Notes: generated by a model not told the origin, from the letters alone. 38,470 nt of DNA from Nemertoderma westbladi (GCA_032718475.1 JAUCBJ010000196.1:1-38470); one strand, 5' to 3'. Shown: positions 21,087 through 31,039, counted from the first letter of the stretch. Translations and numbers: made by a program.

Positions 21087-21222
21087 TACCGGTTAGGACA
21101 GTTGGGCCTACAGACCTACAGAAGTACCGGTTCTGGCAGTTGGACCTACGGACCTACAGCAGTACCGGTTCTGGCAGTTGGGCCTACTGACCTACGGAAG
21201 TACCGGTTCAGGTTACCGGTCA
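21087..21222. repeat. 38-bp tandem repeat in the leader
   Basis: Units start TACCGGTT at 21087, 21125, 21163 and 21201, an exact 38-bp spacing; the last unit is partial. The core is GGCAGTTGGACCTACGGACC with few changes. The array begins about 55 bp inside the 5' LTR junction, where packaging or dimerisation signals are often found; that role is speculation. Confidence 0.9.
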
Positions 21223-21276
21223 CTACGGTATTTTGCAACCTTATTGCCTACTGCAATAAGATCAATAAACTGTTAC

Positions 21277-22485
21277 TGTTCGCGCTTTTGAAGACCTTTA
21301 GCAGTTTAACCTGCCAAAATTTATATGTCTTTTAGTTAATTAAAACACCTTTAGCATACGACAATATTTTATGCTAATAAACAAAACATTACCCGAAGTC
21401 AGCCCATGCGCGATCATTCACCCGATGGATCTACACCCGGGAGGCTGAATTCGGCTGCTTAAATTTTATTATTGCAGTGTAAGGTTGCAGTGTAAACCTA
21501 CTGTATTATTCGATTGATCGTTATTAATTAATTTCTGACAGATATTATTGGCTTTCGGGAAATATTAACAGTTCCTTTAGGACGTGGCGCTCTATCTATT
21601 TAAACAGAACTAGGACTTATACTACACGCAACGATACTGCTTATGATTAAAGTATAAAGCGCATTCTTTAGGAAATGCTTTGTTGCCAATCACAATCATG
21701 CACACTATTCTGCCGACCGTCAGTAAATTTGATCACACATAAAGAGAGCAGCAATTGACTCATGTAGGGTCTGCTAAATAACATTAGATTCAATACACAC
21801 CACATTAATATAAATCGCAATTGCTATATATAGCCTGTCTCTCTAACCTGTAGTGTATCAAGAAAATTGGGAAATTTGGGTGATTTATCAGTATTCTCCA
21901 AAGAGCAATATTTCCATCAACAAATAGATACAATTAATAACTGACGGTAAATAACAGTACAAACAATATGATTAATAGTGAGTTAATTAGATCAGATAAG
22001 ATTGATTGATTAGTTGATTGAGTTAGGTAACAGTTTATACTTTCGATAATTTAAGCAGTTTTACTAGAGTTCTTCCCAAAAAGCCGGTGTTATGGCGAAA
22101 AATGGGAACACAACAACAGAATCATATAAAATCATATGACTACATAAACCTATACGAGGATACCAACTACCCTTATTCCACGAAGCTCCCGTTCAACACA
22201 GAGGATGAGCATAGAGATAGGAAATTCAGTTCAGTAGCTCTGGGATAGGTCGAAATCAACGCCCACTCAAATTCTATTGGCCGACACGGACAGCAGGGCA
22301 GAGGCAACCTCCCTAAACTAGTTGGCCGATTAAACTGAGCCCAGATATCTCCGTACAGCACATCAGCCAATAAGCTGGTAGCTTGCACTATTTTAGTTAT
22401 AAATCCCTTTGAGAGTATTCTAGCGACTGGGGGGGAACTGGCCAGCAAAGGCAAACGTATCAGTTATCCCACAAAAGCTTTTACA
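21277..22485 (-). repeat. 5' LTR of the BEL element (1,209 bp)
   Basis: It is the direct-repeat partner of 6932-8140, differing by eye only at 21760. It carries the same TATA-like CTATATATAG (about 21825-21834), which on the minus strand could drive the genomic transcript. Confidence 0.95.
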
Positions 22486-22490
22486 CCTCC
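22486..22490. repeat. Right target-site duplication CCTCC
   Basis: This is the same five bases as 6927-6931, directly adjoining the CA end of the LTR. Confidence 0.9.
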
Positions 22491-22573
22491 GAAAAGGCCG
22501 ATAATATGTCTTCGGGGATTCAGATAGGAGTCCCGCTGGTTTAGGCAGAAGAATAAACCTAGCATGATGATTC

Positions 22574-22885
22574 TTAAAGAATAACCGGACCCTCCAACCC
22601 GAAGTCCAGCAGTAGCTTCATCTCTAGATCAGATAAAGAACTAATTTTACTCTCCTTCATGAATTTCGATAGACGATGGATGGTATATTCTTTTTACTGG
22701 CGGTCTCCGAGGAGTTTGAGGCATTTATAGCACAATGAAGTCGGAACAGATTCCGGGGGTACTGAATATATCGCCCGTAGAAATGTACAAATGTTAGTGG
22801 TAGGCCCAGGTGTCATCTGATCTATATAAATGCCCTGACTAGTCGAACTAAGTGCCACTCTGTAGACCGATCGAGCGAGCGTCAT
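22574..22885 (-). pseudogene. Broken zinc-finger-like gene fragment (ZAD-like?)
   Basis: From ATG at 22885 a 63-codon frame ends at TAA (22696-22694). The same frame then stays open for about 39 more codons to a second stop at 22574. It contains ICTFLRAIYSVPPESVP, then a CYKC pair and KLL. This resembles the second half of an arthropod-style ZAD (zf-AD) zinc finger, where a CXXC pair follows a proline-rich turn; the first CXXC is not visible. After the stop the residues (KFMKESKISSLSDLEMKLLL) still look protein-like. CCA/GTAAAA at the stop could instead be a splice donor. It is most likely a decayed exon or transposon gene fragment next to the BEL insertion. The family assignment is weak. Confidence 0.35.
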
Positions 22886-23309
22886 CTATACACACAGCAC
22901 TTTCCAACTATAACTGCTACGGCCTCCCCTCCATACAGATTCAGATACTATGTCCAGATTAGATTAGGCCCCCGTGCCCGTGGCTGCCAGCCCGTGTAGA
23001 GAGAGGTGATAATAAATAGTCAAATAAATACAGGTAATCAGGTGATGTAATAATGACAATCTGACAATGATAAAGGCATTATTGATGCCTAATACCAGAA
23101 CACAGTAACAGCATAATGCAGTCAGCACTATCAGCAGTAATGTAATGCAGTAATGCCTAACGCAGTAGTGCAGTACAATGCATATACCACATACTGAATA
23201 ATTCACTACATTACCGCACCAGTACCAGAGTAATGCAGTACTGAAATAGAACTGTACTGGTTGGCACTTGGAATTTTCGACTGAAACATTTTCCATTTTT
23301 GAAAATACC
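22886..23309. other. Simple-sequence-rich stretch
   Basis: Degenerate repeats of GCAGTAATGC and similar words fill about 23100-23240. They leave an open minus frame rich in Cys, Leu and Tyr, which I regard as a repeat artefact. No gene is supported. Confidence 0.45.
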
Positions 23310-23670
23310 ACAATTTTATAAACCTTGCCAATGAAATCAATACATTATAAAACCTCAGTATCCAAACTATACGGCCAAATTACCACTTTTGGCTATTTGA
23401 AAATTTCGAGCTACTTGTAATTTTGGTGCTCTTTTAGTGTCTATAATAAAATAAACAATGGAGACTTAATTCTAATTTCGCTTTCGATTACTAATAATTA
23501 ATTCGACTAATAATAATATGGTTTAATGGTTATACCGAAGTCTTGAAGGGTGATGCTTGTATTTTGAGTAATTTTATCAATTCCGAAAAGTGCTGATATG
23601 GTATGGGTGCCAGAAACTCCTCATATCTCGAAAACTACTGTTGCTATTAAATTTTTATTTGTCTCATCTG
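23310..23670. repeat. Right arm of the inverted repeat pair flanking the BEL element
   Basis: This is the reverse complement of the two modules at 5825-6025. CTCGAAAACTACTG...TTTGTCTCATCTGAAAGAGG at about 23625-23672 matches the first. AACCTCAGTATCC...TACGGCCAAATTACCAC...TTTTGGTGCTCTTTTAGTGT at about 23350-23440 matches the second. About 190 bp lies between them that the left copy lacks. Confidence 0.6.
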
Positions 23671-24265
23671 AAAGAGGACATAATAAGAAGTACTTTCGAC
23701 GCGCTAGACCTATTGTTTCAGGGGCTTTATTTAAGAGAAATAACTGGCCCACTAAATTTAGGGGCTCTGCAGCAGCTTGGCGGGTCGTATCTATAGTAGG
23801 TCATGATTTACTGATCAATTTACTAGAATGCTACACAATAACTAACTAACTACCACACAGCCGCCGGAGGAGCCGTGTACAAGAGTTTACGAAAGTTAAC
23901 CCATGTAGGCTACTGTGTATGTCATTCTTTCTATTTCTCTTTCTGTTGTAGTTAATGATCAATTGATTGGATTTAATTTTGCTTCACTGTCAATCATGCG
24001 AAATCGTGCTGTACAACAGGGATTGAGTGGCCCAGCTGCCAATAAATAAGTGTACACAGTAACCAAGGTCACTGTAATCATATCCGGGTAATTAATTACC
24101 CAAATCAATCAATCAATATCTCAGTCAATCGTCGTTAACTACAGTCCGTATTATTTAAAGCATAGTTAGTATTTTTTACAACACAAAAATATTTAACTGT
24201 TCTGTTGTAGGCATTCTGTCCTTCCCAATCGCAATATCTTGTATAACACGTTTCAAAGATTAGCC
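23671..24265. other. Intergenic DNA with no supported gene
   Basis: Short open frames at 23590-23849 overlap the repeat module and overlap each other in two frames; neither resembles a known protein. Nothing else stands out. Confidence 0.4.
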
Positions 24266-24267
24266 TA

Positions 24268-24750
24268 CTATTAGAACACAGTTTACAGTAAAAATTTTAC
24301 CTCTAGGCACTAATTTTTTCAATATAAATTTAACATTAACCCTATGAAAAGGCTGAAACGACACCCCAATTGGCTTTTTGCGTTCCGGTCACGGTACTGC
24401 GGTAAGGATCTTTAAAATAATACTACAGTAGCTAGAAATCTACTAAACTATAATGCAGAGCTGCTAATCACGTAATCAACGCTCTAATTATTAGCCTACT
24501 TACAGTAGCTTTGTCCTGTATTATCGAGACACTGGATCATAATATCCATCCATACTACCATAGATCATACAGTGGATAGACTGATTATAATGTTGTATGA
24601 ATGAATGAATGTACACCATGGCCCGTAAACAAAAAGCAATTGGGGTGTCGTTTCAGCCTTATCATAGGGTTAATGTTCAATTAATATTGAAAAAATTAGT
24701 GCCTAGAAGTAAAATTTGACTGCAAACTGTATTCCTAAATTTAGTTTATT
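24268..24750. mobile_element. Fold-back element or MITE with arms of about 115 bp
   Basis: About 24268-24385 is repeated in reverse complement at about 24632-24750. Both arms contain GGCTGAAACGACACCCCAAT, AACATTAACCCTATGA and GGCACTAATTTTTTCAATAT. A central part of about 245 bp separates the arms. A third copy of the first 20-mer stands alone at about 24868. No target duplication was found. Confidence 0.7.
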
Positions 24751-24920
24751 GTTTTGGTAAAAAAAAGCCTGCCATTATAACCTGCTACTTTCCTTTACAA
24801 GGTACCTTAAATTGTGAATTGAATATCGTAATTAAATATTCGCGAAATTAAGTTAATATGTTAAAATAGGCTGAAACGACACCCCAATTATTGGTAATAT
24901 GCGCCCGGAACCGCACCAAC

Positions 24921-24928
24921 CAGTACAT
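24921..24928. repeat. Left 8-bp target duplication CAGTACAT
   Basis: CAGTACAT here and at 26695-26702 immediately flanks the matched inverted repeats of the 1.77-kb element. Eight bases fits hAT, P or MULE-type transposases. Confidence 0.65.
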
Positions 24929-26694
24929 GGGTGCATGTAAAGAGCGGAATGCGGACTACGGACTGCGGATTGTCAATTAAAAGCCCAAATATGCGCGGTC
25001 AATTTGAATTATAGCATTATAATGTAAGAATCCGCTCTTTGTTGTCTGGACAAACGGCGGACTGAAGCCAGAAAATTGTAACCTGATTGGCTCAATCATT
25101 TACATAGGCCCAAAGGGAACTTTCCTGAATCCTCTTATTGGCTTAAATGTTTTCATTGTGACACAGAGATGGAAACCTATTATTTTGAAAACCTATTATG
25201 TAGGCAGTAGGAAGAACTCTTGAACTTTCAATAAAATCTCTCAGGTTAAGGCCGGTTCACTCTTTTAAGCATGATTCATTCGTAACTCTACTTTGGATGA
25301 AGACTTTGGGACTACTGTAGTATGTACTTCTGCTGCCGAAGCAGAGTTATGCTTATTGCTTAAAGGTGTGAACCGCGACCTTATAAGATATTCCTTGTTT
25401 GCTTGTTACTTAAATTAAAAGTTTTTACGTTGGGGTCGTCCAAAAAAAGGGGGAGGGGGGGGGGGGGGGGAGGTTGTGCTCGTACTGCCACTATTATGTC
25501 TCTGTTAGTTGAAACAAAATTGGAACATAATTGAAACATATTAGTCGTACATCAGACATACTAGTAGTGAAACAGTTATTTTTCCAAGATTGACCGACTT
25601 ATTAGCGTTCAAACATTTCCGACGATGACAACGACAGACGGGTCCACCACTTATACCCATATGCTAAGGCTCACCTGGACTTACGTTGCTCGCCCCACAG
25701 TTAATCGCCCATGTGAAGAATACCAGGATTTCACTTTTCGGTCGACTTTTTATTGGAATTTTATATATGAAGATTATTTATTTTTTTTAATTTATCTTTA
25801 TTAAGTGTTTTATATCGCTTATTTCTGTCTTATAACCTGTACATATACTAATTCGTTTATTGTTTTGGTTAGATTCAGCCCTTCTGTAACCTGTATATTT
25901 GGTGAAAACCTGGTATTCTTCACATGGGGGTAACTGCAAAGTGAAATATAACGGCAGAAAGTCTGGTATACTTCACATGGGCCCAGTTAATCGTATGTCA
26001 GTGTCAGATATGTAGGATATCACAGCCCACACTAAAAAAGCATTAAAAAAAGCACTAGCCGATCAGGTGTTCGTGGTTTTCATTTTAAGGCTGTCATAAA
26101 AATTTGGACAGAATTAAACTGTTTGCCAGTAATTAGATGCGTCCTATTGGATGCTATTTATAGATCCACACCCCTTTTCTTTGCCCCTGTTCCCCCTTTT
26201 CTTACGCTCTCTTACCCCCAGCACAGAGAAGATCTTCCCCCAGCTCCTGCGCTTAGGATGTCCGAATATTTGCTCTTTTATATTTGCGAACAGACAACTG
26301 TGACATGAACTCTAAAGGCAGGAAGTATATAAAAATATTTATTGAAATAAATAATCTGAAAATCCGTAGAATGTTGATTATATAGTAGGCCCTTAATCAA
26401 CAGTCCACGTAATTACTGTATAGGATAATTATTTCCTGTATTACAGTGTTGCACAATGGTAAACATTTAAAAGCCAAATGGGATGATTCATTCTTTAAGT
26501 TCCCTTTCAGCTTCAGCCTATGTACATGATTGAGCCAATCAGGTTACAATTTACCGGCTTCAGTCCGCCATTTGTCCAGACAACAAAGAGCGGATTCTTA
26601 GTTTGGAAGTCGATAATTCAAATTGACCGCGCGGATTTTGGCAATCCCCAGTCCGTAGTCCGCCAGTCCGCAGTCCGCTCTTTACATGCACCCC
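24929..26694. mobile_element. Non-autonomous DNA transposon, 1.77 kb, with TIRs of about 200 bp
   Basis: The left arm (24929 to about 25125) begins GGGTGCATGTAAAGAGCGG. The right arm (about 26500-26694) is its reverse complement with several differences. The arms share CCGCTCTTTGTTGTCTGGAC and TGTAACCTGATTGGCTCAAT. Subterminal copies of GCGGACT occur in both. The arms are diverged, so the element is not new. The interior has no transposase frame; the longest frame (26123-26308) is unrecognised. A G-rich tract lies at 25449-25473. Long arms with an 8-bp duplication suggest a MULE or hAT derivative. Confidence 0.75.
25249..25381. mobile_element. Nested 133-bp MITE with TA target duplication
   Basis: The ends AGGCCGGTTCAC and GTGAACCGCGACCT pair, and the similarity continues for about 47 bp (TTTAAGCA, ACTCTGCTT). 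TA lies on both sides (25247-25248 and 25382-25383), as with Tc1/mariner-type insertion. It sits inside the 1.77-kb element, so it inserted later. Confidence 0.65.
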
Positions 26695-26702
26695 CAGTAC
26701 AT
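26695..26702. repeat. Right 8-bp target duplication CAGTACAT
   Basis: Identical to 24921-24928, directly after the CACCCC end of the transposon. Confidence 0.65.
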
Positions 26703-26948
26703 CACAATCGGCCTACAGCTACAGCAATACAAATACCGGTACAGTACAACCAACCCAACTGTTAGTTGCCTACTCCTGTACTCACTCCTACTGAAGCTAT
26801 TTCAACGTCTGAACGTGCTGTTCAAACCACCGCATTTTGTTCAAGTTACTAATACCAGAATACTAATAAATAACCTACCGCTACCGCTTCTGCTGTACTG
26901 CGCTACCTGACCCCATTTGCTCGCCATAGGTCTAACTGAAACGGAGCA

Positions 26949-28049
26949 ATGGAAGCGGAATGTGGAAACGATTCTAATGAATATGGAGATAACTCAACCT
27001 CCCCCGCGGAAGCCGCCAACGAAACCATCGGAATATTATCCACAATATGTAGTTACATACGTAACTCTAGTTCCGTCAAAACCCCACAAACTCACGAAGC
27101 GAGAAAACGATCCTACGTGACCGCAGAATCGGCGGAAGAAGACGACTCCACTGTGACAAAAAGAATAAAATTATCTAATCGTATATCCTTCTATCGTCGC
27201 CACGACTCTGGTGACAGCGGTACACCCCAATCCTCGCAGAAACGTAAATCCTTCTTCTCCGCTTTATTGTCCCCTGTTGTTAATCTATTTTCTCCGATGA
27301 TTTTCGGGACTAAGGCTCTAGAAGAACCTCCCAACAACATCGTAACGACCAACAACCGTGAGATGGACTGCTCTCTCCGGCGGGGATACAATCTCGGTCT
27401 GTGTCCCGAGTGGTTCGACCCCTACATGTTTATTAAGAACGCGCCAACTATAGATACAGCGTCTCTGTTTAGCCCGGTACTTCCAGTTCGTACGAGAAGC
27501 AGCCAGGAGTATTGCTTAGTTCTCGATTTAGACGAAACTCTAGTTCACTGCAGTCTAGAAGCTTTAAACGATGCGGACTTCCAATTCCCAGTTCTTTACA
27601 ACAACGTTTCTTATCAAGTTTTCGTAAGAGTGAGACCCCACCTCGAGGAATTCCTACAACGTCTTTCGCGATGCTACGAAATAATTTTATTCACCGCGAG
27701 TAAGAAAGTCTACGCGGATAAACTAGTGAGTTTGCTGGACCCCGGTAGGAAGTGGTTCAAACACCGACTGTTCCGGGACAATTGTATCTCGGTTCAAGGG
27801 ATCTACGTGAAACACCTGGGCGTACTGGGTCGGGATCTCGCCAAGACGATAATCGTGGATAACTCGCCCCAGGCGTTCGCCTACCACATGTACAACGGGA
27901 TCCCGATAGAGAGTTGGTTCTCCGACGAGAGGGACATCGAACTGTTGCGTTTGATTCCTTTCCTCGAACGCATCGTCGAGGGACGGAATTCCGACGTGCG
28001 GAATTGTTTGCGTAGCGAATACCGTCTGCACGAGATGCTACCCTCCTGA
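26949..28049 (+). CDS. CTDSPL2: CTDSPL2-like (SCP4) protein phosphatase, single exon
   Basis: The 366-aa protein has a low-complexity N-terminus of about 180 aa with a basic motif (KRIKLSNR, about 71-78), possibly a nuclear signal. An FCP1/SCP-type HAD phosphatase domain spans about 187-355. The catalytic motif is [10 protein letters not shown] (nucleophile D193, general acid D195), followed by [12 protein letters not shown] (248-259) and DNSPQAFAY (D304, N305), then GIPIESWF. The sequence around VQG.Y.K and the C-terminal RLHEMLP fits CTDSPL2/SCP4, a Ser/Thr phosphatase reported to act on nuclear substrates, more than Dullard or the small CTDSP1 type. ATG 26949 has G at -3 and +4, with an in-frame TGA at 26937 just upstream. 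The N-terminus is shorter than in vertebrates (about 466 aa in total). No intron interrupts the frame, unlike the vertebrate gene. Confidence 0.92.
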   Translation: MEAECGNDSNEYGDNSTSPAEAANETIGILSTICSYIRNSSSVKTPQTHEARKRSYVTAESAEEDDSTVTKRIKLSNRISFYRRHDSGDSGTPQSSQKRKSFFSALLSPVVNLFSPMIFGTKALEEPPNNIVTTNNREMDCSLRRGYNLGLCPEWFDPYMFIKNAPTIDTASLFSPVLPVRTRSSQEYCLVLDLDETLVHCSLEALNDADFQFPVLYNNVSYQVFVRVRPHLEEFLQRLSRCYEIILFTASKKVYADKLVSLLDPGRKWFKHRLFRDNCISVQGIYVKHLGVLGRDLAKTIIVDNSPQAFAYHMYNGIPIESWFSDERDIELLRLIPFLERIVEGRNSDVRNCLRSEYRLHEMLPS

Positions 28050-28760
28050 TACGCAACCCTTTTATTTCGGTATTTATTTAGGTTATCGAAAGTTCAACTT
28101 GTGGCAAATCCGGCTTATTGTAAATCTTTATTTTGGGGGTCTATTTGAGTTTTAGGCTGAAATCTTATATAGGCCTAATTTAAACTCCGGATTTTGCACA
28201 AATTTTTTGTTTTACCGAATTTCTGTTAATTATTTAAAGGAGTTTTGATCTTTTCCAATATAAATTGGACTGGGTTAATTAATTAAGTTTTAATTATATA
28301 TTTGTTTTTTTTATATGTGGTGCCTGGCAGTGCAGTTTTTATTTATTTAACTGTATATTTTCATATGTTCATTTTTTTTGTTCGCAAGTTCAACATTCAT
28401 TAATTAGTCATTTTAATTGTTATTTTTGTGTTCCTGATTTTATTTGCATTGAGTTGCGTCCGCTCGTAATTATTATACTCAACATTAATTAATAAGTAGG
28501 TTAATTAAACGTTCATTAAAAATTAATATTTTCAATTACTATTAGGTTTGATATATTCAAAGGGTTTGCAGTTTGTTTCTTTTGACTGTATAAATGATTT
28601 TAAAATTAACAAGTAGCTTATTTTTGGTTAACTTTTTTCATCGTATTGAGTTGATTTAATTCTGTTCGGAATATTATGATTATTAAATTCCATAATTATT
28701 ATTATTCTTTCCTATTCAAATTCGTTGTTTTAAATAAAACTTTGACAAATTGTGCTCCGT
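28050..28760 (+). other. Probable 3' UTR of the phosphatase gene
   Basis: T-rich and A-rich DNA without a frame follows the stop codon up to an AATAAA at 28733-28738. Composition drops sharply from the GC-rich coding end to AT-rich here. No poly(A) tract or flanking duplication is seen that would mark a recent retrocopy. Confidence 0.5.
28733..28738 (+). terminator. Poly(A) signal AATAAA of the phosphatase gene
   Basis: This canonical hexamer lies 684 bp after the stop codon, with TGTGCTCCGT about 12 bp beyond. It is a reasonable 3' end, though alternatives cannot be excluded. Confidence 0.5.
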
Positions 28761-28926
28761 TTATATCGCGTACTAATGAGTATTAAAAGCTTCAAAAATT
28801 TGATAGTCGCCTTTACTGAAAAGTTGGTCGGTAGAGGGAAAAATGTTGTTTAAGGCGGGACATTTAAAACTCAAATGGTGGATGATTGTGTGAAAGTTAA
28901 GTATCAGTACATCAATATGGCAGCAC

Positions 28927-28969
28927 CCAAGGGCAACTTTACTACTTATTGTAGTAAAGTTGTCCTTGG
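28927..28969. repeat. Near-perfect hairpin, 19-bp stem and 5-base loop
   Basis: CCAAGGGCAACTTTACTAC (28927-28945) pairs with GTAGTAAAGTTGTCCTTGG (28951-28969) with one mismatch; the loop is TTATT. It could be a transposon tip or a transcribed hairpin. It lies about 190 bp past the phosphatase poly(A) signal. Confidence 0.8.
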
Positions 28970-29059
28970 CAACACCACGTTCTCACTGTATACGAGAATA
29001 ATAGAAAAAACAAGGCTGTACAAAGTAAATAGGTCTTCAACAACTCAAGGCCGGCATAC

Positions 29060-29124
29060 CGCTTATTGTCAAATGTTCCACGCTTATTGTCAAAGGTTCC
29101 ACGCATATGGTCATAAAGGTTCCA
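29060..29124. repeat. Three tandem units of 21-23 bp
   Basis: CGCTTATTGTCAAATGTTCC, CGCTTATTGTCAAAGGTTCC and a third, changed copy (CGCATATGGTCATAAAGG...) follow one another directly, each unit ending in TTCCA. Confidence 0.7.
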
Positions 29125-29379
29125 CAAACCTACATTTTATTTAAATTTTATTGTGGGGCGAGCCACGAGCGACTGCTAGGCTGACTGAGACCGTTAGGGG
29201 GTGGGTCAATTTTTGCTAATAATTAATTAGTTTCGTTACGATTTTGACATGCTAATAACTTTGACGGATTTAAAGTTTTCGAGTTGAAAATTTGTAGGCA
29301 TCAATAAGACCAAACGTTTCGATTTTTAGAGACTTTCAGACACCATCAGTTCAACAATCTCCCTATAGAGGGCTAATGT

Positions 29380-29990
29380 CTAAACATTTAATGTCCTCCT
29401 ATTTCTTTGATTTTGATCCGTTAAAGCTAAAACTTGATTTGAACTATACTTTCCGATATTATCCGCATCTCCAAGGCCAGTACCCTTTAGACGCCGTCTC
29501 ACGAAAGTCATGGGCTGTCCACCATGCATATTCACTCCATGGGGCTGCCAAAGCACAAGATTATACACTGGCTGGTCCTCACGGCGAAAGCAATGTCCTG
29601 CAAAGCGTAGGCAGCTTTGTTCTAGTGTCAAGCTTGGGGGAACCAATGAGACACCTCCAATGTTATATAGTGTCTGGTTGGGGATGTGTGCATTGTACTT
29701 GGCACAGTGAACCCGACGTAGCATTCTTGTGAATGTGCCATCCAGAAATTTGGTGTCTTCAGCAGTTCGTTTGAATAGCTACTGGAACTACTGCTGCTCT
29801 AAATAATCGGGCCTTAAGTTTCCGATGAATTCTGTGTGACCTCCAAATCCTGGAAAGCTAATTCAAAGCTGCCTATGTCTTTCCCTTGCGTATTCGAGTA
29901 TCCTCACCTACTTCCGGATCCTACTGTATTTAAGCTTTGCTGAACCTCGCTGATAGAATCGCTCGTGATGACGAGGTCGTTTGCGTACAT
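29380..29990 (-). pseudogene. Decayed LINE reverse-transcriptase remnant
   Basis: On the minus strand MYANDLVITSDSISEVQQSL (from 29990) matches the RT YADD region, with the first catalytic Asp changed to Asn. After a deleted and stop-filled part, KARLFRAAVVPV and LDGTFTRMLRR follow. A final 114-codon frame (29724-29380) has LRFAGHCFRRED, the usual end of many non-LTR retrotransposon polyproteins. Several stops and frame changes show it is dead. The clade cannot be fixed from this fragment. Confidence 0.8.
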
Positions 29991-29999
29991 ACTGTACTA

Positions 30000-31030
30000 G
30001 TAAACGGTGGTCGCTCCTTTTCCTTCGCTGCTCCGACTTTTTTTTTGTAGTTTGCCACTTCATCTGCGACCCGCAACAGAATTAACAGTTTTCCGACTTG
30101 ATCTAAAATCTAATTTCTTTACACGTGCGTCCACTGATTGTTTAAATATTCTACAGTAGTTTATTTACAGTAGGCCTATATTACTGTAGTATATTTAACG
30201 AAATATGTAATAATAGCCTTAGTAGGTTGAATTTGAACCTGCGCCACCTGCCAATAGTGTAAAAAGTGGCTACTTAACCCATTGGGACATATTAATTGCC
30301 GCAATAATTATTTATTGTCGTCATAATTATTTATTGCCTGCCGCAATATTTTTTTTATTGCTGCAATAATTATTTATATTATAGCCGCAATAATTATTTA
30401 TTGCCGCAATAACGCACTGAACATCTTTCTAAATATTTCATGAGTGATTTAAATATTTTCATGACTGATTTAAATTTTCTCATCAGACAGCTTACACCTT
30501 AAGAAAATGAAACTAAATTTTTCAGGTTAGGGACCGTTATGTCAGTAAGTAATTTCGACTCCTGCGCCTGCCATGCGATTTTTGTCAATAACTGTCTGTC
30601 AGTCTGTACGGGGTGTTTGTAAACAGTAACACAGTCTGACACTGACAGCAGCAGTACACCAGTACATCATTACCCAGTACACGGTACTGTCAGACAGTAC
30701 AGCAGTAGTACCAGAGTACATACCGAGTTCTGCCAACTGTACAATCAATCATACCACCATCAGACCATACCGGTATAATGCTGTAGGCCTAATGCAGTCT
30801 GACAGTAATACTGTAATACCGGTACTTGAATAGGCTGGCTGCGGGTGATTGGCAATTGCTGAATTGGGGCCGGCCCATCCATCCTGCCATCAGAACGGTA
30901 CCGGTAGCGGGAAGTGCGGGAGTACCGGTTCCGGTAACATCCTTCTTCTGTTCTTGACGATCTCTTGTTTGTTGTACCGGTAGTCAAGTCCAGAAGTCAG
31001 GTAGTTGAATTTTGCTAAACTGAAAATGCT
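30000..31030. other. AT-rich and simple-sequence DNA
   Basis: It contains a degenerate tandem of GCCGCAATAATTATTTATTG-like units (about 30296-30415) and CAGTAC-rich stretches (30640-30720). Several CCGGTA palindromes lie between 30770 and 30980. No gene is seen. Confidence 0.5.
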
Positions 31031-31039
31031 GACTGTCAG

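Larger units (their letters stand above)
19299..21276 (-). other. Long 5' leader of the BEL element
   Basis: Nearly 2 kb lies between the 5' LTR and the Gag ATG, unusually long. No TGG-type primer-binding site follows the LTR: in element sense the sequence after ...GAACA is GTAACAGTTTATTG. Two repeat blocks are listed separately (19437-19681 and 21087-21222). No convincing gene is seen. Confidence 0.7.
6932..22485 (-). mobile_element. Complete BEL/Pao LTR retrotransposon, 15.5 kb
   Basis: Read on the minus strand the order is: 5' LTR (22485-21277), leader (21276-19299), Gag-Pol (19298-11286), spacer (11285-9668), second coding unit (9667-8219), short purine-rich tract, and 3' LTR (8140-6932). 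The two LTRs are 1,209 bp each, begin TG and end CA, and differ by eye at one base (C at 7415, T at 21760) without indels. The target duplication is CCTCC. Domain order and the aspartic protease, RT, RNase H and integrase motifs fit BEL/Pao. It is large for the superfamily, whose members I know mostly as 5-10 kb. The intact main frame and near-identical LTRs indicate a very recent insertion. Confidence 0.96.

Noticed and set aside
22964-23311. 115-codon Cys/Leu/Tyr-rich frame, apparently membrane-spanning
   Set aside because: It is produced by degenerate GCAGTAATGC-type repeats and its first codon is GTG.
27723-28056. Two long minus-strand frames over the phosphatase gene
   Set aside because: They lie opposite the conserved catalytic domain and begin outside any plausible start context.
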